In this document: piece by piece, positions 43,655 through 52,403 of the stretch
Layout: each line of letters opens with the position of its first letter
Position numbering within the stretch: the stretch's first letter is position 1
From: Clostridium sp. ZS2-4
GTDB lineage: Bacteria; Bacillota; Clostridia; Clostridiales; Clostridiaceae
Length of the DNA stretch: 57,150 bases
NCBI RefSeq assembly: GCF_026719745.1
Contig: NZ_JAPPRQ010000132.1
Span: forward strand, 1-57,150
Reading direction: 5' to 3'
Notes under the pieces: generated by a model
Told to the model about the DNA's origin: nothing
The model's database searches: none
What the model saw: only the letters and a program-made list of their open reading frames with translations
Translations under genes and position numbers: made by a program

Positions 43655-44971
43655 ATGAATAACATTATTGTTACAAAATTCGGGGGCAGTTCTCTTGCAG
43701 ATGCAGAGCAATTTAGAAAGGTGAAAAACATTGTTCTCAGTGATGAAAGAAGAAGGTATGTAGTGCCTTCAGCACCAGGAAAGCGACATAGCAAGGATTA
43801 TAAAATTACTGATTTGTTTTACTTGTGTCATGCACATGTACAGCAGGGAATTCCATTTGATGATGTTTTTAAGGTTATTGAAGAAAGATATAAGGGAATA
43901 GTAGAAGAATTAAATATTCCCTTAGATATCGTGGGGCATTTAAAAGAGGTTAAAAACAAAATTGCAGAAGGAGCAACACCAGATTATACTGCAAGTAGGG
44001 GAGAATATCTAAATGGATTAATACTTGCTGATTTTTTGAATGTACATTTTGTAGATGCTGCTGAAGTAATAAAATTTGATAAGTATGGATATTTTGATTC
44101 AGAGAGCACTAAAAAGGCTGTAGGTGAAAAGTTAGGGTCTATTGAGAGAGCTGTTATTCCAGGGTTTTATGGGGCAATGCCTGATGGAAGTATCAAGACT
44201 TTTTCAAGGGGCGGTTCTGATATAACAGGATCAATTGTAGCAAGAGATACAAAAGCTGTTTTATATGAAAATTGGACAGATGTTTCAGGTTTTTTAATGG
44301 CAGATCCTAGAATTGTTGATAATCCAAAGCCTATAGAAGAAATTACTTATAAGGAATTACGTGAGCTTGCATACATGGGAGCTACAGTTCTTCATGAGGA
44401 GGCTATTTTCCCAGCAAAAGAAGAGGGAATACCGATTAATATCAAGAATACCAATGCACCTGAGGATAAAGGAACAATTATAGTAAATGATGATGAAGCT
44501 AAAAAGGATTTAGGGAATATTACAGGTATAGCAGGAAGAAAAGATTTTACTGTAATAGCTATTGAAAAAGCTTTCATGAATTCAGAAATAGGTTTTGCCA
44601 GAAGGATACTTTCCATACTGGAAGCTTATGGAGTGCCTTTTGAAAATATGCCTGCAGGCATAGACACTATGTCTGTTGTAATTGCAGATTCTAATTTGGA
44701 CAATAAGCTGGATAAGATTCTGGAAGAAATAAAAAGACAGTGTAATCCAGATACTCTTCAAGTCATTCCTAACATGGCATTGATTGCAACCGTGGGTAGA
44801 GGAATGTCAAGAACTATTGGTACATCAGAGAAGATATTTACAGTCTTAGCTAGAAGCAATGTAAATATAAGAATGATAGATCAAGGTTCAAGTGAAATGA
44901 ATATAATAATAGGTGTGGAAGCAAATGACTTTGAAAGAGCTATAAATTCAATATATAAAGCTTTTGTATAA
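43655..44971 (+). CDS. lysC: Aspartate kinase
   Basis: The 438-residue enzyme phosphorylates aspartate, the first step toward lysine, threonine, methionine and diaminopimelate. The kinase motif KFGGSSLAD is at residues 8-16, SRGEYLNG near 115, and FSRGGSDITGS near 189. Two C-terminal ACT domains (about 300-438, with GIAGRKDFTVIAIEK and NVNIRMIDQGSSEMNI) should bind feedback inhibitors. The ATG follows GGGGTGA. It converges on ilvD, with the repeat element between. Confidence 0.95.
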   Translation: MNNIIVTKFGGSSLADAEQFRKVKNIVLSDERRRYVVPSAPGKRHSKDYKITDLFYLCHAHVQQGIPFDDVFKVIEERYKGIVEELNIPLDIVGHLKEVKNKIAEGATPDYTASRGEYLNGLILADFLNVHFVDAAEVIKFDKYGYFDSESTKKAVGEKLGSIERAVIPGFYGAMPDGSIKTFSRGGSDITGSIVARDTKAVLYENWTDVSGFLMADPRIVDNPKPIEEITYKELRELAYMGATVLHEEAIFPAKEEGIPINIKNTNAPEDKGTIIVNDDEAKKDLGNITGIAGRKDFTVIAIEKAFMNSEIGFARRILSILEAYGVPFENMPAGIDTMSVVIADSNLDNKLDKILEEIKRQCNPDTLQVIPNMALIATVGRGMSRTIGTSEKIFTVLARSNVNIRMIDQGSSEMNIIIGVEANDFERAINSIYKAFV

Positions 44972-44980
44972 GGACATTAT

Positions 44981-45235
44981 ATAAGAATGTTGTGACACAA
45001 CATTCTTATATTCCCCAGTAGCCAATTACCAATCCCCAGAGTAAAGAAAAAAGATAAAAACAATTAAGAACAATTAGATAAAAATAAAGCAAAATAGACT
45101 TAAAGATAGATTATATCTACTTTAAGTCTATTTTGCTTTATTTTTATTTTAGTTTTGCATTAGCAAAACATCCTTCTCTGGTGACTGGGGATTGGGGATT
45201 GGTTACTAGAATAAAATTGTTTCACAATTTTATTC
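44981..45235 (-). repeat. Multi-hairpin interspersed element, copy B
   Basis: This is the inverted copy of 1371-1625. In plus-strand order it has an ATAAGAATGTTG hairpin (44981-45009), a terminal repeat (45017-45039, AGTAGCCAATTACCAATCC...), a central long hairpin (45089-45136), a GTTTTGC/GCAAAAC hairpin (45152-45169), the other terminal repeat (45185-45207) and a GAATAAAATTGT hairpin (45209-45235) that contains the ilvD stop codon. It has the same internal order as copy A with scattered substitutions, several compensatory in stems (for example the T-A ends and the GC/GC pair of the central hairpin). Confidence 0.85.
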
Positions 45236-46891
45236 TAAAACCGCTCCTCTGCTAGCAGAAGTAACTAATTTACTGTATCTGCGTAAATATGTTCCTTCTG
45301 GAGCTTTTGAAGGAGGCTGAGTCCAATTTTTAAGTCTTCTTTGCATTTCTTCATCTGGTAAATCCAAAGTTATTTTTCTATTTGGAATATCTATTTCTAT
45401 TAAATCGCCATTCTCAATTATTGCGATTGGACCACCTTCAGAGGCTTCTGGTGCTATGTGCCCAATACAAGGTCCACGTGTTGCACCAGAAAAACGACCA
45501 TCAGTTATAAGGGCAGTACTTTTTTCAAGTTCCATACCTATAATAGCAGCTGTAGGACTAAGCATTTCTCTCATTCCAGGACAACCTTTTGGCCCTTCAT
45601 ATCTAATAACTATAACATCTCCTGCGTCGATTTCCTTATTCAAAATGGCTGCAAAAGCTTCTTCTTCTGAGTCATAAACTTTTGCAGGACCTTTGTGATA
45701 CATCATTTCAGGTGCAACAGCTGATTGTTTTACAACTGATCCTTCAGAAGCAAGGTTACCCTTCAAAATGGCAATTCCACCTTCTTTAGAATAAGGATTA
45801 TCTAAAGGTCTTATTACAGAACTATCAAGTACTCTTGAATTTTTCACGTTATTTTCTAAGGTTGTTCCTGTAACAGTTATTGTATCAGGGTATACAAGGT
45901 TTGCTTTTATTAGTTGGTTGAGTACAGCTGAAACGCCACCAGCTTCCTCTAAATCTATCATATGGTGTATACCAGCTGGACTTAATTTACTTATATGAGG
46001 AACTATTTTGCTTATTCTATCAAATTCTTCTAAATCCAAGTTAACTCTTGCTTCATTAGCTATTGCAAGTAAATGAAGAGTGGTGTTACTAGAACCACCT
46101 ATAGCCATATCAAGCGCAATAGCGTTTTGGAAAGCTTTTTCTGTTAAAATATCTCTAGGTTTTATATTTTCTTTAACTAAATTCATTATTGCAATTCCTG
46201 CTTGCTTAGCAAGCTGCTTACGTCTGCCATAAGGTGCAGGTATTGTTCCGTTACCAGGTAAGGCCATACCTAAAGCTTCAGCTAAGCTATTCATGCTGTT
46301 TGCAGTAAATAAACCAGCACAGCTTCCACAAGTAGGGCAAGCCTTTTGTTCTATTTCCAGCAATTCTTCATCTGAAATTTTACCTTCGCCATGAGATCCT
46401 ACTCCTTCAAAGGCTTTAGAAAGGTCAAGTTTATTTCCGCAACTGTTTCCAGGAAGCATAGGACCTCCACCTATGTAAATGGCAGGAATATTAAGTCTTG
46501 CTGCCCCCATTAGCATACCAGGAACTATTTTGTCGCAGCTACCGATAAGAACTAATCCATCAAATTTATGAGCCATACAAACCGCTTCTATGGAATCTGC
46601 AATAAGTTCACGGCTGGCTAGTGGATATTTCATTCCACTGTGGTTCATAGAAATACCATCACAAATTCCTATGGCAGGAAATTCGATTGGAGTTCCACCA
46701 GCAGCGGATATCCCAAGTTTTACTGCTTGAGCTAATTCATCTAAATGAAAATGACCGGGAATTATTTCGTTGTGTGCATTAACTACTCCGATTAATGGTT
46801 TGTTAAGATCTTCTGGCAAATATCCCATTGCATAGAATAAAGATCTATGAGGTGCACGAGCAGCCCCTTGAGTAACTTCTTTACTATTCAA
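45230..46891 (-). CDS. ilvD: Dihydroxy-acid dehydratase
   Basis: The 553-residue iron-sulfur enzyme makes the 2-keto acids that precede valine, leucine and isoleucine. The cluster cysteines are in [11 protein letters not shown] (near residue 119) and [17 protein letters not shown] (near 190). Later motifs include [16 protein letters not shown] and EGGPIAII. It starts at TTG 46891 with AAAGGGGG 8 nt upstream. It stands apart from other ilv genes. No T-box leader was found. The stop codon is provided by the repeat hairpin. Confidence 0.96.
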   Translation of the reverse strand: MNSKEVTQGAARAPHRSLFYAMGYLPEDLNKPLIGVVNAHNEIIPGHFHLDELAQAVKLGISAAGGTPIEFPAIGICDGISMNHSGMKYPLASRELIADSIEAVCMAHKFDGLVLIGSCDKIVPGMLMGAARLNIPAIYIGGGPMLPGNSCGNKLDLSKAFEGVGSHGEGKISDEELLEIEQKACPTCGSCAGLFTANSMNSLAEALGMALPGNGTIPAPYGRRKQLAKQAGIAIMNLVKENIKPRDILTEKAFQNAIALDMAIGGSSNTTLHLLAIANEARVNLDLEEFDRISKIVPHISKLSPAGIHHMIDLEEAGGVSAVLNQLIKANLVYPDTITVTGTTLENNVKNSRVLDSSVIRPLDNPYSKEGGIAILKGNLASEGSVVKQSAVAPEMMYHKGPAKVYDSEEEAFAAILNKEIDAGDVIVIRYEGPKGCPGMREMLSPTAAIIGMELEKSTALITDGRFSGATRGPCIGHIAPEASEGGPIAIIENGDLIEIDIPNRKITLDLPDEEMQRRLKNWTQPPSKAPEGTYLRRYSKLVTSASRGAVLE

Positions 46892-46975
46892 TTTATAAGC
46901 CCCCTTTGGTTATTAAATCTTAAACATAGTAATTATTATAACTAATTTTAAGATAATTTTTAATATTTTCATTTT

Positions 46976-47004
46976 AATATACAGCAAATATTAGAGAGTG
47001 TCAA
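46976..47004 (-). promoter_or_regulatory. ilvD promoter
   Basis: On the minus strand TTGACA (47004-46999) and TATATT (46981-46976) are separated by 17 bp, about 85 bp before the ilvD start. The interval 46892-47160 has no other recognisable element. Confidence 0.75.
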
Positions 47005-47171
47005 CTTATTGAATTACTCTGATATTTATTTTTGAAAAGTTATATTAAATAATAGACTAATATAATGTGAATAGTAATTATTCATAGATAAAAAACAATG
47101 ATATTAAATGTAATAAATTTTTAATTGAATATAAAATTTTTACAAGTTTAGTGAAATTATTTTTTCTATTG

Positions 47172-47200
47172 TTGACATTTTGAATTTATGAGTATATAAT
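47172..47200 (+). promoter_or_regulatory. Promoter of the SAM-riboswitch transcript
   Basis: TTGACA (47172-47177) and TATAAT (47195-47200) are consensus boxes with a 17-bp spacer, starting RNA about 25 nt before the aptamer. Confidence 0.88.
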
Positions 47201-47230
47201 CTAAAACATGAGTTTAACAATCGAATAGTG

Positions 47231-47389
47231 CTTATCAAGAGTGGTGGAGGGACTGGCCCTGTGAAGCCCGGCAACCGGTGTGTATTTTATAATACATACA
47301 ATGGTGCTAAATCCTGCAGCGTGTGCTGAAAGATAAGGGTGAAATAGGACTTTCAAGACCTAAGGTTATCCTTGGGTCTTTATTTTTTT
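47231..47389 (+). ncRNA. SAM-I (S-box) riboswitch with terminator
   Basis: The aptamer (47231-47337) opens CTTATCAAGAGTGGTGGAGG and contains ACTGGCCCTGTGAAGCCCGG and CAACCGG, then GGTGCTAAATCC and closes with GAAAGATAAG. These are the conserved S-box core elements. The P1 arms are CTTATC and GATAAG. A terminator AAGACCTAAGG (47355-47365) with CCTTGGGTCTT (47370-47380) and a T-run follows. High S-adenosylmethionine should switch off the amidohydrolase and metNIQ genes downstream. Confidence 0.96.
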
Positions 47390-47466
47390 ACCCGATAAGC
47401 ATGACATAAGGAGGAATGGACTATTAGTTTTAATGTATCATATGGGGTGTAATAGGGGGCTAATTT

Positions 47467-48642
47467 ATGAATATAGAAAATTTAGCAGACAAGTATAGAA
47501 ATTATGTTATTAATCTGAGAAGAGAGTTTCATAGATTTCCAGAAGAAAGCTGGAAGGAAGAAAGAACATCCAGATTTATAAAAGAGGAACTTAAAAAAAT
47601 AGGAATAGAATTTGAGGTGGCTGCAAAAACCGGAATTGTAGCAACACTTAGAGGAAAAAAATCTGGAAAAGTAGTAGCTCTTAGAGTGGATATGGATGCA
47701 ATTGGAGTCAAAGAGGCTACAGAAGCTGAATTTGCATCTGAAAATGAAGGCATAATGCATGCTTGCGGCCATGATGGGCACATGGCAATGCTTATAGGAG
47801 CAGCTAAAATATTAAAGGAAATTCAAAATGAGTGGGACGGTACAATAAAATTTATATTCCAACCAGCAGAAGAAGTTGGAGAAGGGGCAGCAAAGATAAT
47901 AGAAGAAGGGTTTTTAGATGATGTAGAGGGGGCTTTTGGTATACATCTTTGGAGTGATCTACCTTGTGGAAAAGTATCTGTACAAGATGGAGCAAGAATG
48001 GCTTGTGCAGACATTTTCAAGATAAGGATTAAAGGTAAGGGGGGTCACGGGTCACTACCGCATCAAGGGGTAGATGCAGTAGTGGCAGCTTCATCAATTG
48101 TGTTAAATTTGCAGACAGCTGTAAGTAGAGAAATAAGTCCTATGGAGCCTGCTGTTGTAAGTGTGGGGCTGATGAGAGCAGGAACAAGGTTTAATGTTAT
48201 TGCAAATGAAGCTATTTTAGAGGGAACAACTCGCTGCTTTAATAATGAGATTAGAGAAAAATTTCCTAAAATTATAGAAAGAATTTGCAGGAATATAGCT
48301 GAGGGACTAAGAGCAGAGACAGAAGTTGAATACATTTTTGCAACTCCAATCACCATTAATGATAAAGAATGTTCTTATATTGCAAGGGGAGCATTAGAGA
48401 AAATAGCAGGTACTGATGCTATTGCATTGATGGATAAATCTACGGCAACGGAGGATATAGGAAAATATTTTGAAAAAGTACCTGGGGTTTTAGCTTTTGT
48501 AGGAGTTAGGAATGAAGAAAAAGGTGCTGTATATCCGCAGCATCATGAAAAATATACTATCGATGAAGATGCATTAAAAATTGGAACTGCATTATATGCG
48601 CAATATGCTGTAGATTTTTTAAAGTATAAAAAGGGGCAATAA
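47467..48642 (+). CDS. M20-family amidohydrolase (N-acyl amino acid deacylase-like)
   Basis: The 391-residue zinc peptidase-like enzyme has the amidohydrolase motifs RREFHRFPE, VDMDAIGV, HACGHDGHMAM near residue 99, FQPAEEVGEG near 136 and GKGGHGSLPHQGVDAV near 192. Relatives remove acyl groups from amino acids. Because it is first in a SAM-riboswitch-controlled unit with MetNIQ, it probably releases methionine or cysteine from N-acyl or related conjugates. This is an inference from context. The ATG follows an AGGGGG site. Confidence 0.88.
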   Translation: MNIENLADKYRNYVINLRREFHRFPEESWKEERTSRFIKEELKKIGIEFEVAAKTGIVATLRGKKSGKVVALRVDMDAIGVKEATEAEFASENEGIMHACGHDGHMAMLIGAAKILKEIQNEWDGTIKFIFQPAEEVGEGAAKIIEEGFLDDVEGAFGIHLWSDLPCGKVSVQDGARMACADIFKIRIKGKGGHGSLPHQGVDAVVAASSIVLNLQTAVSREISPMEPAVVSVGLMRAGTRFNVIANEAILEGTTRCFNNEIREKFPKIIERICRNIAEGLRAETEVEYIFATPITINDKECSYIARGALEKIAGTDAIALMDKSTATEDIGKYFEKVPGVLAFVGVRNEEKGAVYPQHHEKYTIDEDALKIGTALYAQYAVDFLKYKKGQ

Positions 48643-48782
48643 TATAAGTTGAATTGAAAGAAATTATCTTTTAGACAATCCTTAGTTCCTGATCATCAAA
48701 ATTTACTGAAGTTGATAACTTAGGATTAGTTAATGGGAACTGGGTGTTGTTATTGGTTACTGAAACAAAGGAGGGTACAGGC

Positions 48783-49739
48783 TTGATAAAAATTCAAAAA
48801 GTAAACAAGTATTTTTCTGGTAAACAAGTTTTAAAAGAGGTAAGCTTGAGCATAAATAAAGGAGAAATATTTGGAATCATAGGTCACAGTGGAGCCGGAA
48901 AATCAACGATTTTAAGATGCATAAATGGATTGGAAAATTATGATAAGGGTAGTGTGAAAGTTGATTCTAAAGAAGTTAATGGGTTAAAAGGGAAAGAGTT
49001 AAGAGAATTCAGAAAAGATATTGGAATGATATTTCAAAATTTTAGCTTGTTAAATAGAAAGGATGTTTGGCATAACATTGCATTGCCAATGGAAACATGG
49101 AAGTATGATAAGAAAGAGATAGATGATAAGGTAAAAGAACTTTTAAAGCTTGTAGGTCTTGAAGATAAAGCACACAGTATGCCTAAAGCATTAAGTGGAG
49201 GACAAAAGCAGAGAGTTGCAATAGCAAGAGCTCTTACATTGAATCCTAAAATACTTCTTTGCGATGAAGCAACATCTGCATTAGATCCGAATACTACAAA
49301 GTCTATTCTACAGCTTCTAAAGAAAATAAATAAGGAATTGGGAATTACTATAGTAATAGTAACTCATCAGATGGAAGTTATCAAAGAAGCATGTACAAAA
49401 GCAGCCTTAATGGAAGGTGGACAAGTTACAGATGTAGGTGATGTAGAAGAACTTTTCTTAAATCCAAGTGATAACATGAAAAAGCTTTTAGGAGAAGAAG
49501 AGATTCTTCCAGAAGAAGGAGTAAATATAAAGATATTTTTCCCAAAAGAGTTTAGTGAAGGTTCAGTAATAACTGCCATGGCTAGAGAACTGGATATGGA
49601 TTGCTCAATTGTTTGGGGGAAGCTTGAGAAATTTGGCGATGATGTTTTAGGAAGTTTAGTGATAAATATTAAAGAAAATGAAGAGGAGAGCGTATGTGCT
49701 TATCTTACAAAAAAAGGTGTGAATTGGGAGGTGCTGTAG
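48783..49739 (+). CDS. metN: Methionine ABC transporter ATPase
   Basis: The 318-residue ATPase powers methionine import. Walker A is GHSGAGKST, the signature is LSGGQKQR, Walker B is ILLCDEATSALD, and the H-loop is VTHQ. The C-terminal NIL domain (about 245-318, starting NIKIFFPKEF) binds methionine for trans-inhibition. I chose TTG 48783 with GGAGG about 8 nt upstream; the frame extends 13 codons further without family similarity. The metN stop is directly followed by the metI ATG. An imperfect hairpin (about 48676-48726) lies before it. Confidence 0.95.
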   Translation: MIKIQKVNKYFSGKQVLKEVSLSINKGEIFGIIGHSGAGKSTILRCINGLENYDKGSVKVDSKEVNGLKGKELREFRKDIGMIFQNFSLLNRKDVWHNIALPMETWKYDKKEIDDKVKELLKLVGLEDKAHSMPKALSGGQKQRVAIARALTLNPKILLCDEATSALDPNTTKSILQLLKKINKELGITIVIVTHQMEVIKEACTKAALMEGGQVTDVGDVEELFLNPSDNMKKLLGEEEILPEEGVNIKIFFPKEFSEGSVITAMARELDMDCSIVWGKLEKFGDDVLGSLVINIKENEEESVCAYLTKKGVNWEVL

Positions 49740-50384
49740 ATGGAATTACATAGTATTATATTTCCTGCTTTAGGGGAAACTTTATATATGGTTTTTGTAG
49801 CTACTATCTTTGCAGTAGTAATTGGTTTTTTACCAGCAATAATTATGGTTATAACAGATGAAAATGGATTAAATCCAAATAAAACAATTTATAAAGTATT
49901 TGATATTATTGTCAATATTTTAAGGTCTTTTCCTTTTATTATACTTATGATTGTTATTTTCCCTGTTACTAAGCTTATAGTAGGTAAAACAATAGGTACT
50001 ACGGCAGCAATTGTTCCGTTAACTATTGGTTCAGCACCATTTGTTACAAGAATCATAGAAGGTGCTTTAAAGGAAGTTGATAAAGGTGTAATTGAAGCTG
50101 CTAGGTCTTTTGGGGCAAGTACAAGTCAAATTATTTTCAAGGTTATGCTTCCAGAAGCTTTTCCATCTATAGTTTCTGGATTAACACTTACAATAATAAG
50201 TGTGGTAGGACTTTCTGCTATGGCAGGAGCAATTGGCGGCGGTGGTCTTGGAGACGTAGCTGTTAAATATGGATATTACAGATTTAAAACAGATATTATG
50301 ATGTATACAGTAATAGTTTTGATAATTTTGGTTCAGATTTTTCAGAGTTTAGGAACGATTATATATAACAAAGTAAATAAATAA
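49740..50384 (+). CDS. metI: Methionine ABC transporter permease
   Basis: The 214-residue membrane permease has five TM helices and the EAA loop IEAARSFGASTSQIIFKVMLP near residue 120, which contacts MetN. It pairs with MetN and MetQ to import methionine. Its ATG directly follows the metN stop (TAGATGG), with the ribosome site GGGAGG inside the metN end, so the two are translationally coupled. Confidence 0.95.
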   Translation: MELHSIIFPALGETLYMVFVATIFAVVIGFLPAIIMVITDENGLNPNKTIYKVFDIIVNILRSFPFIILMIVIFPVTKLIVGKTIGTTAAIVPLTIGSAPFVTRIIEGALKEVDKGVIEAARSFGASTSQIIFKVMLPEAFPSIVSGLTLTIISVVGLSAMAGAIGGGGLGDVAVKYGYYRFKTDIMMYTVIVLIILVQIFQSLGTIIYNKVNK

Positions 50385-50485
50385 TATAGTTGAGAATTAA
50401 AAATGGACAGTTATGGAAATTTTGCTTGTAAAAAGCTAAAAATATAAAATGTAAACTATAATATAAAATTAAGGGGGCAATTTTT

Positions 50486-51301
50486 ATGAAGAAAAAAATA
50501 TTATCAATTGTATTGGCAAGTACTTTAGTTATTGGTGCAATTAGCTTAGTTGGGTGTGGAGCTAAGAAAGAAGCAGGTACTGAAACTAAGAAAAAGATCG
50601 TTGTAGGGGCAACACCTAAGCCTCATGCTGAAATTCTAAAAAAGGTTCAGCCTATACTTGAAAAGGAAGGTTATACATTAGAAATAAAGGAGTTCACAGA
50701 TTATGTTACTCCAAATACAGCAGTACAAGATGGTGAGTTGGATGCAAACTTTTTTCAACATATTCCGTATTTAGAGCAATTCAACAAAGAGAAAAATACA
50801 GATTTAGATTATACAGCAAAAGTACATTTAGAACCAATGGCTGTATATTCCAATAAAATCAAAGATTTAAAAGAATTAAAGGATGGAGCTACTATTGCAG
50901 TTCCAAATGACCCAACAAATGAAGCTAGAGCGTTAAGACTACTAGAAAAAGAAGGAATTATGAAATTTAAAGAAGGAGAATTAATTTCTAAATTAGATAT
51001 TATAGAAAATACTAAGAATATTAAAATAGAAGAGTTAGATGCGGCACAGCTTCCAAGAACATTAGACGAGGTTGATGCAGCAGTTATTAATACTAACTAT
51101 GCTATTGCTGCTGGATTAAACCCTACAAAGGATGCTCTTGCAATTGAATCTAAAGAATCTCCATATGTTAATGTTATTGCTGTAAAGAGAGAGAATAAAG
51201 ATAAGGATTATATAAAAGCATTAGATAAAGCTCTTAATTCAGAAGAAATAAGAAAGTTCATTGAAGAAGAATATAAAGGATCTATAATACCAGCTTTCTA
51301 A
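50486..51301 (+). CDS. metQ: Methionine-binding lipoprotein
   Basis: The 271-residue substrate-binding lipoprotein has a signal peptide with lipobox LVGC (Cys24). The NLPA/MetQ domain contains VVGATPKPHAEIL near residue 40, ANFFQHIPYLEQF near 90 and AVPNDPTNEARAL near 135. It captures methionine at the cell surface and delivers it to MetNI. It completes the SAM-riboswitch unit, about 100 bp after metI. The ATG follows AAGGGGG. Confidence 0.95.
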   Translation: MKKKILSIVLASTLVIGAISLVGCGAKKEAGTETKKKIVVGATPKPHAEILKKVQPILEKEGYTLEIKEFTDYVTPNTAVQDGELDANFFQHIPYLEQFNKEKNTDLDYTAKVHLEPMAVYSNKIKDLKELKDGATIAVPNDPTNEARALRLLEKEGIMKFKEGELISKLDIIENTKNIKIEELDAAQLPRTLDEVDAAVINTNYAIAAGLNPTKDALAIESKESPYVNVIAVKRENKDKDYIKALDKALNSEEIRKFIEEEYKGSIIPAF

Positions 51302-51339
51302 GAAGAGAAAAAAGTTAAAAAAAGAAGAATGTAAGTAAA

Positions 51340-51375
51340 AATACTCTAGTTCATTGTGAACTAGGGTATTTTTTA
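51340..51375 (+). terminator. Terminator of the met unit
   Basis: AATACTCTAGTTCA (51340-51353) pairs with TGAACTAGGGTATT (51357-51370), followed by Ts. Confidence 0.88.
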
Positions 51376-51387
51376 TTTGTTTAGGGA

Positions 51388-51450
51388 TTGAAAAGTTTGA
51401 TGAAAAGAGGTATAATTTCAATATACCCCATATGGGTATATTGAAATTAT
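51388..51450 (+). promoter_or_regulatory. Ferredoxin promoter with perfect 39-bp palindrome
   Basis: TTGAAA (51388-51393) and TATAAT (51411-51416) are 17 bp apart. Overlapping the -10 box and start, ATAATTTCAATATACCC (51412-51428) and GGGTATATTGAAATTAT (51434-51450) form a perfect palindrome around CATAT. Its core ATACCC-N5-GGGTAT equals the one upstream of trxA. The location suits repression. Confidence 0.75.
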
Positions 51451-51465
51451 TAGGAGGGGTTAATT

Positions 51466-51666
51466 TTGAAAAAAGCATATATAGATTCGAATAAATGTGA
51501 TAGATCACCATTTTGTCCTGTGAAAAGAGTTTGTCCTGTTCAAGCGGTTTCTCTGGAGAAAAAAGGAATTTTTTCAATGAGACCAGCTACTGTAGATAAG
51601 GATAAATGCATAGGATGCGGCAAATGCCTGCAAGTATGTCCAAGAGCAGCAGTAACTATGAGATAG
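51466..51666 (+). CDS. 4Fe-4S ferredoxin-like protein
   Basis: The 66-residue electron carrier has one canonical cluster motif CIGCGKCLQVCP (residues about 46-57). The first motif is altered: CDRSPFCPVKRVCPVQA has five residues between the first two cysteines, so the second cluster may be unusual or absent. The start is TTG at 51466 with AGGAGGGG before it. It is a single gene under the palindrome promoter. Partner proteins are not visible nearby. Confidence 0.88.
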   Translation: MKKAYIDSNKCDRSPFCPVKRVCPVQAVSLEKKGIFSMRPATVDKDKCIGCGKCLQVCPRAAVTMR

Positions 51667-51685
51667 AACTATATTATATATTATG

Positions 51686-51726
51686 AAAGTAAAACTTCTT
51701 AAGAATTTAGGAAGTTTTACTTTTTA
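51686..51726 (+). terminator. Terminator of the ferredoxin gene
   Basis: AAAGTAAAACTTC (51686-51698) pairs with GAAGTTTTACTTT (51711-51723), followed by Ts. Confidence 0.88.
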
Positions 51727-51838
51727 GTGTTTATTTTAGCTTAAATTATCTATTCATAATAAATAATTTAAGTTAAAATATAAGTAAGTGAATACATACA
51801 AATCTTGAGGGAATATATATAATAGGGGTGATTTAAAG

Positions 51839-52336
51839 ATGTTAAAGAAATTTTGTATATTATTGCTAACTAGTATTATGATATTTATGTTTGCAGGATG
51901 CAAAAAAGCATCTGTAGAAGATCCTGTAAAAAGTGATTTAATGAGTTATATGAATAGAATTTCAGAAGCTGTTACACTAGAGGAAGATGTATTGAATGAT
52001 TATAGAAAAGTTTCTGGTGAAAATTACAAAGAAGTTGATACTTATGTAGTAATAAAAAAAATAATTATTCCAAAGTATACTGAATTTATAAATAAATTGG
52101 ATGATATTAAACCTAAAACAGATGAAGTGAAACAACTTCATGAGATTTATGTAAAAGCAGCTCATGTTAGATTAGAGTCTTTTAAACAAATGGAAGAAGG
52201 TTTTGAGAAGAAAGATGGAAATCTGATAAAAAAAACGGACAAAAAACTACAAGAAGCTCAAAACAATATAGAGAAATATAAAAAGCAGCTTGTGGAATTA
52301 GGACAAAAACATAATATTAAAGTTAATATTAAATAA
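51839..52336 (+). CDS. Small helical lipoprotein
   Basis: The 165-residue protein has a lipoprotein signal peptide (MLKKFCILLLTSIMIFMFAG then Cys21). The helical, Lys/Glu-rich body contains EVKQLHEIYVKAAHVRLESF and resembles other small clostridial lipoproteins, but I cannot assign a function. The ATG follows GGGGTGA. It precedes a LysR gene by about 67 bp without a clear terminator. Confidence 0.75.
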   Translation: MLKKFCILLLTSIMIFMFAGCKKASVEDPVKSDLMSYMNRISEAVTLEEDVLNDYRKVSGENYKEVDTYVVIKKIIIPKYTEFINKLDDIKPKTDEVKQLHEIYVKAAHVRLESFKQMEEGFEKKDGNLIKKTDKKLQEAQNNIEKYKKQLVELGQKHNIKVNIK

Positions 52337-52403
52337 TTGAAGTATAATTAATGGTATAATTAAACAGCTACAATAAAAATATTAGTGTAAAAGGGAGAAA
52401 AAA

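Noticed and set aside
46892-47160. T-box or BCAA leader for ilvD
   Set aside because: No T-box core sequence or leader peptide with Ile/Leu/Val codons was found on the minus strand. Only a plain promoter is visible.
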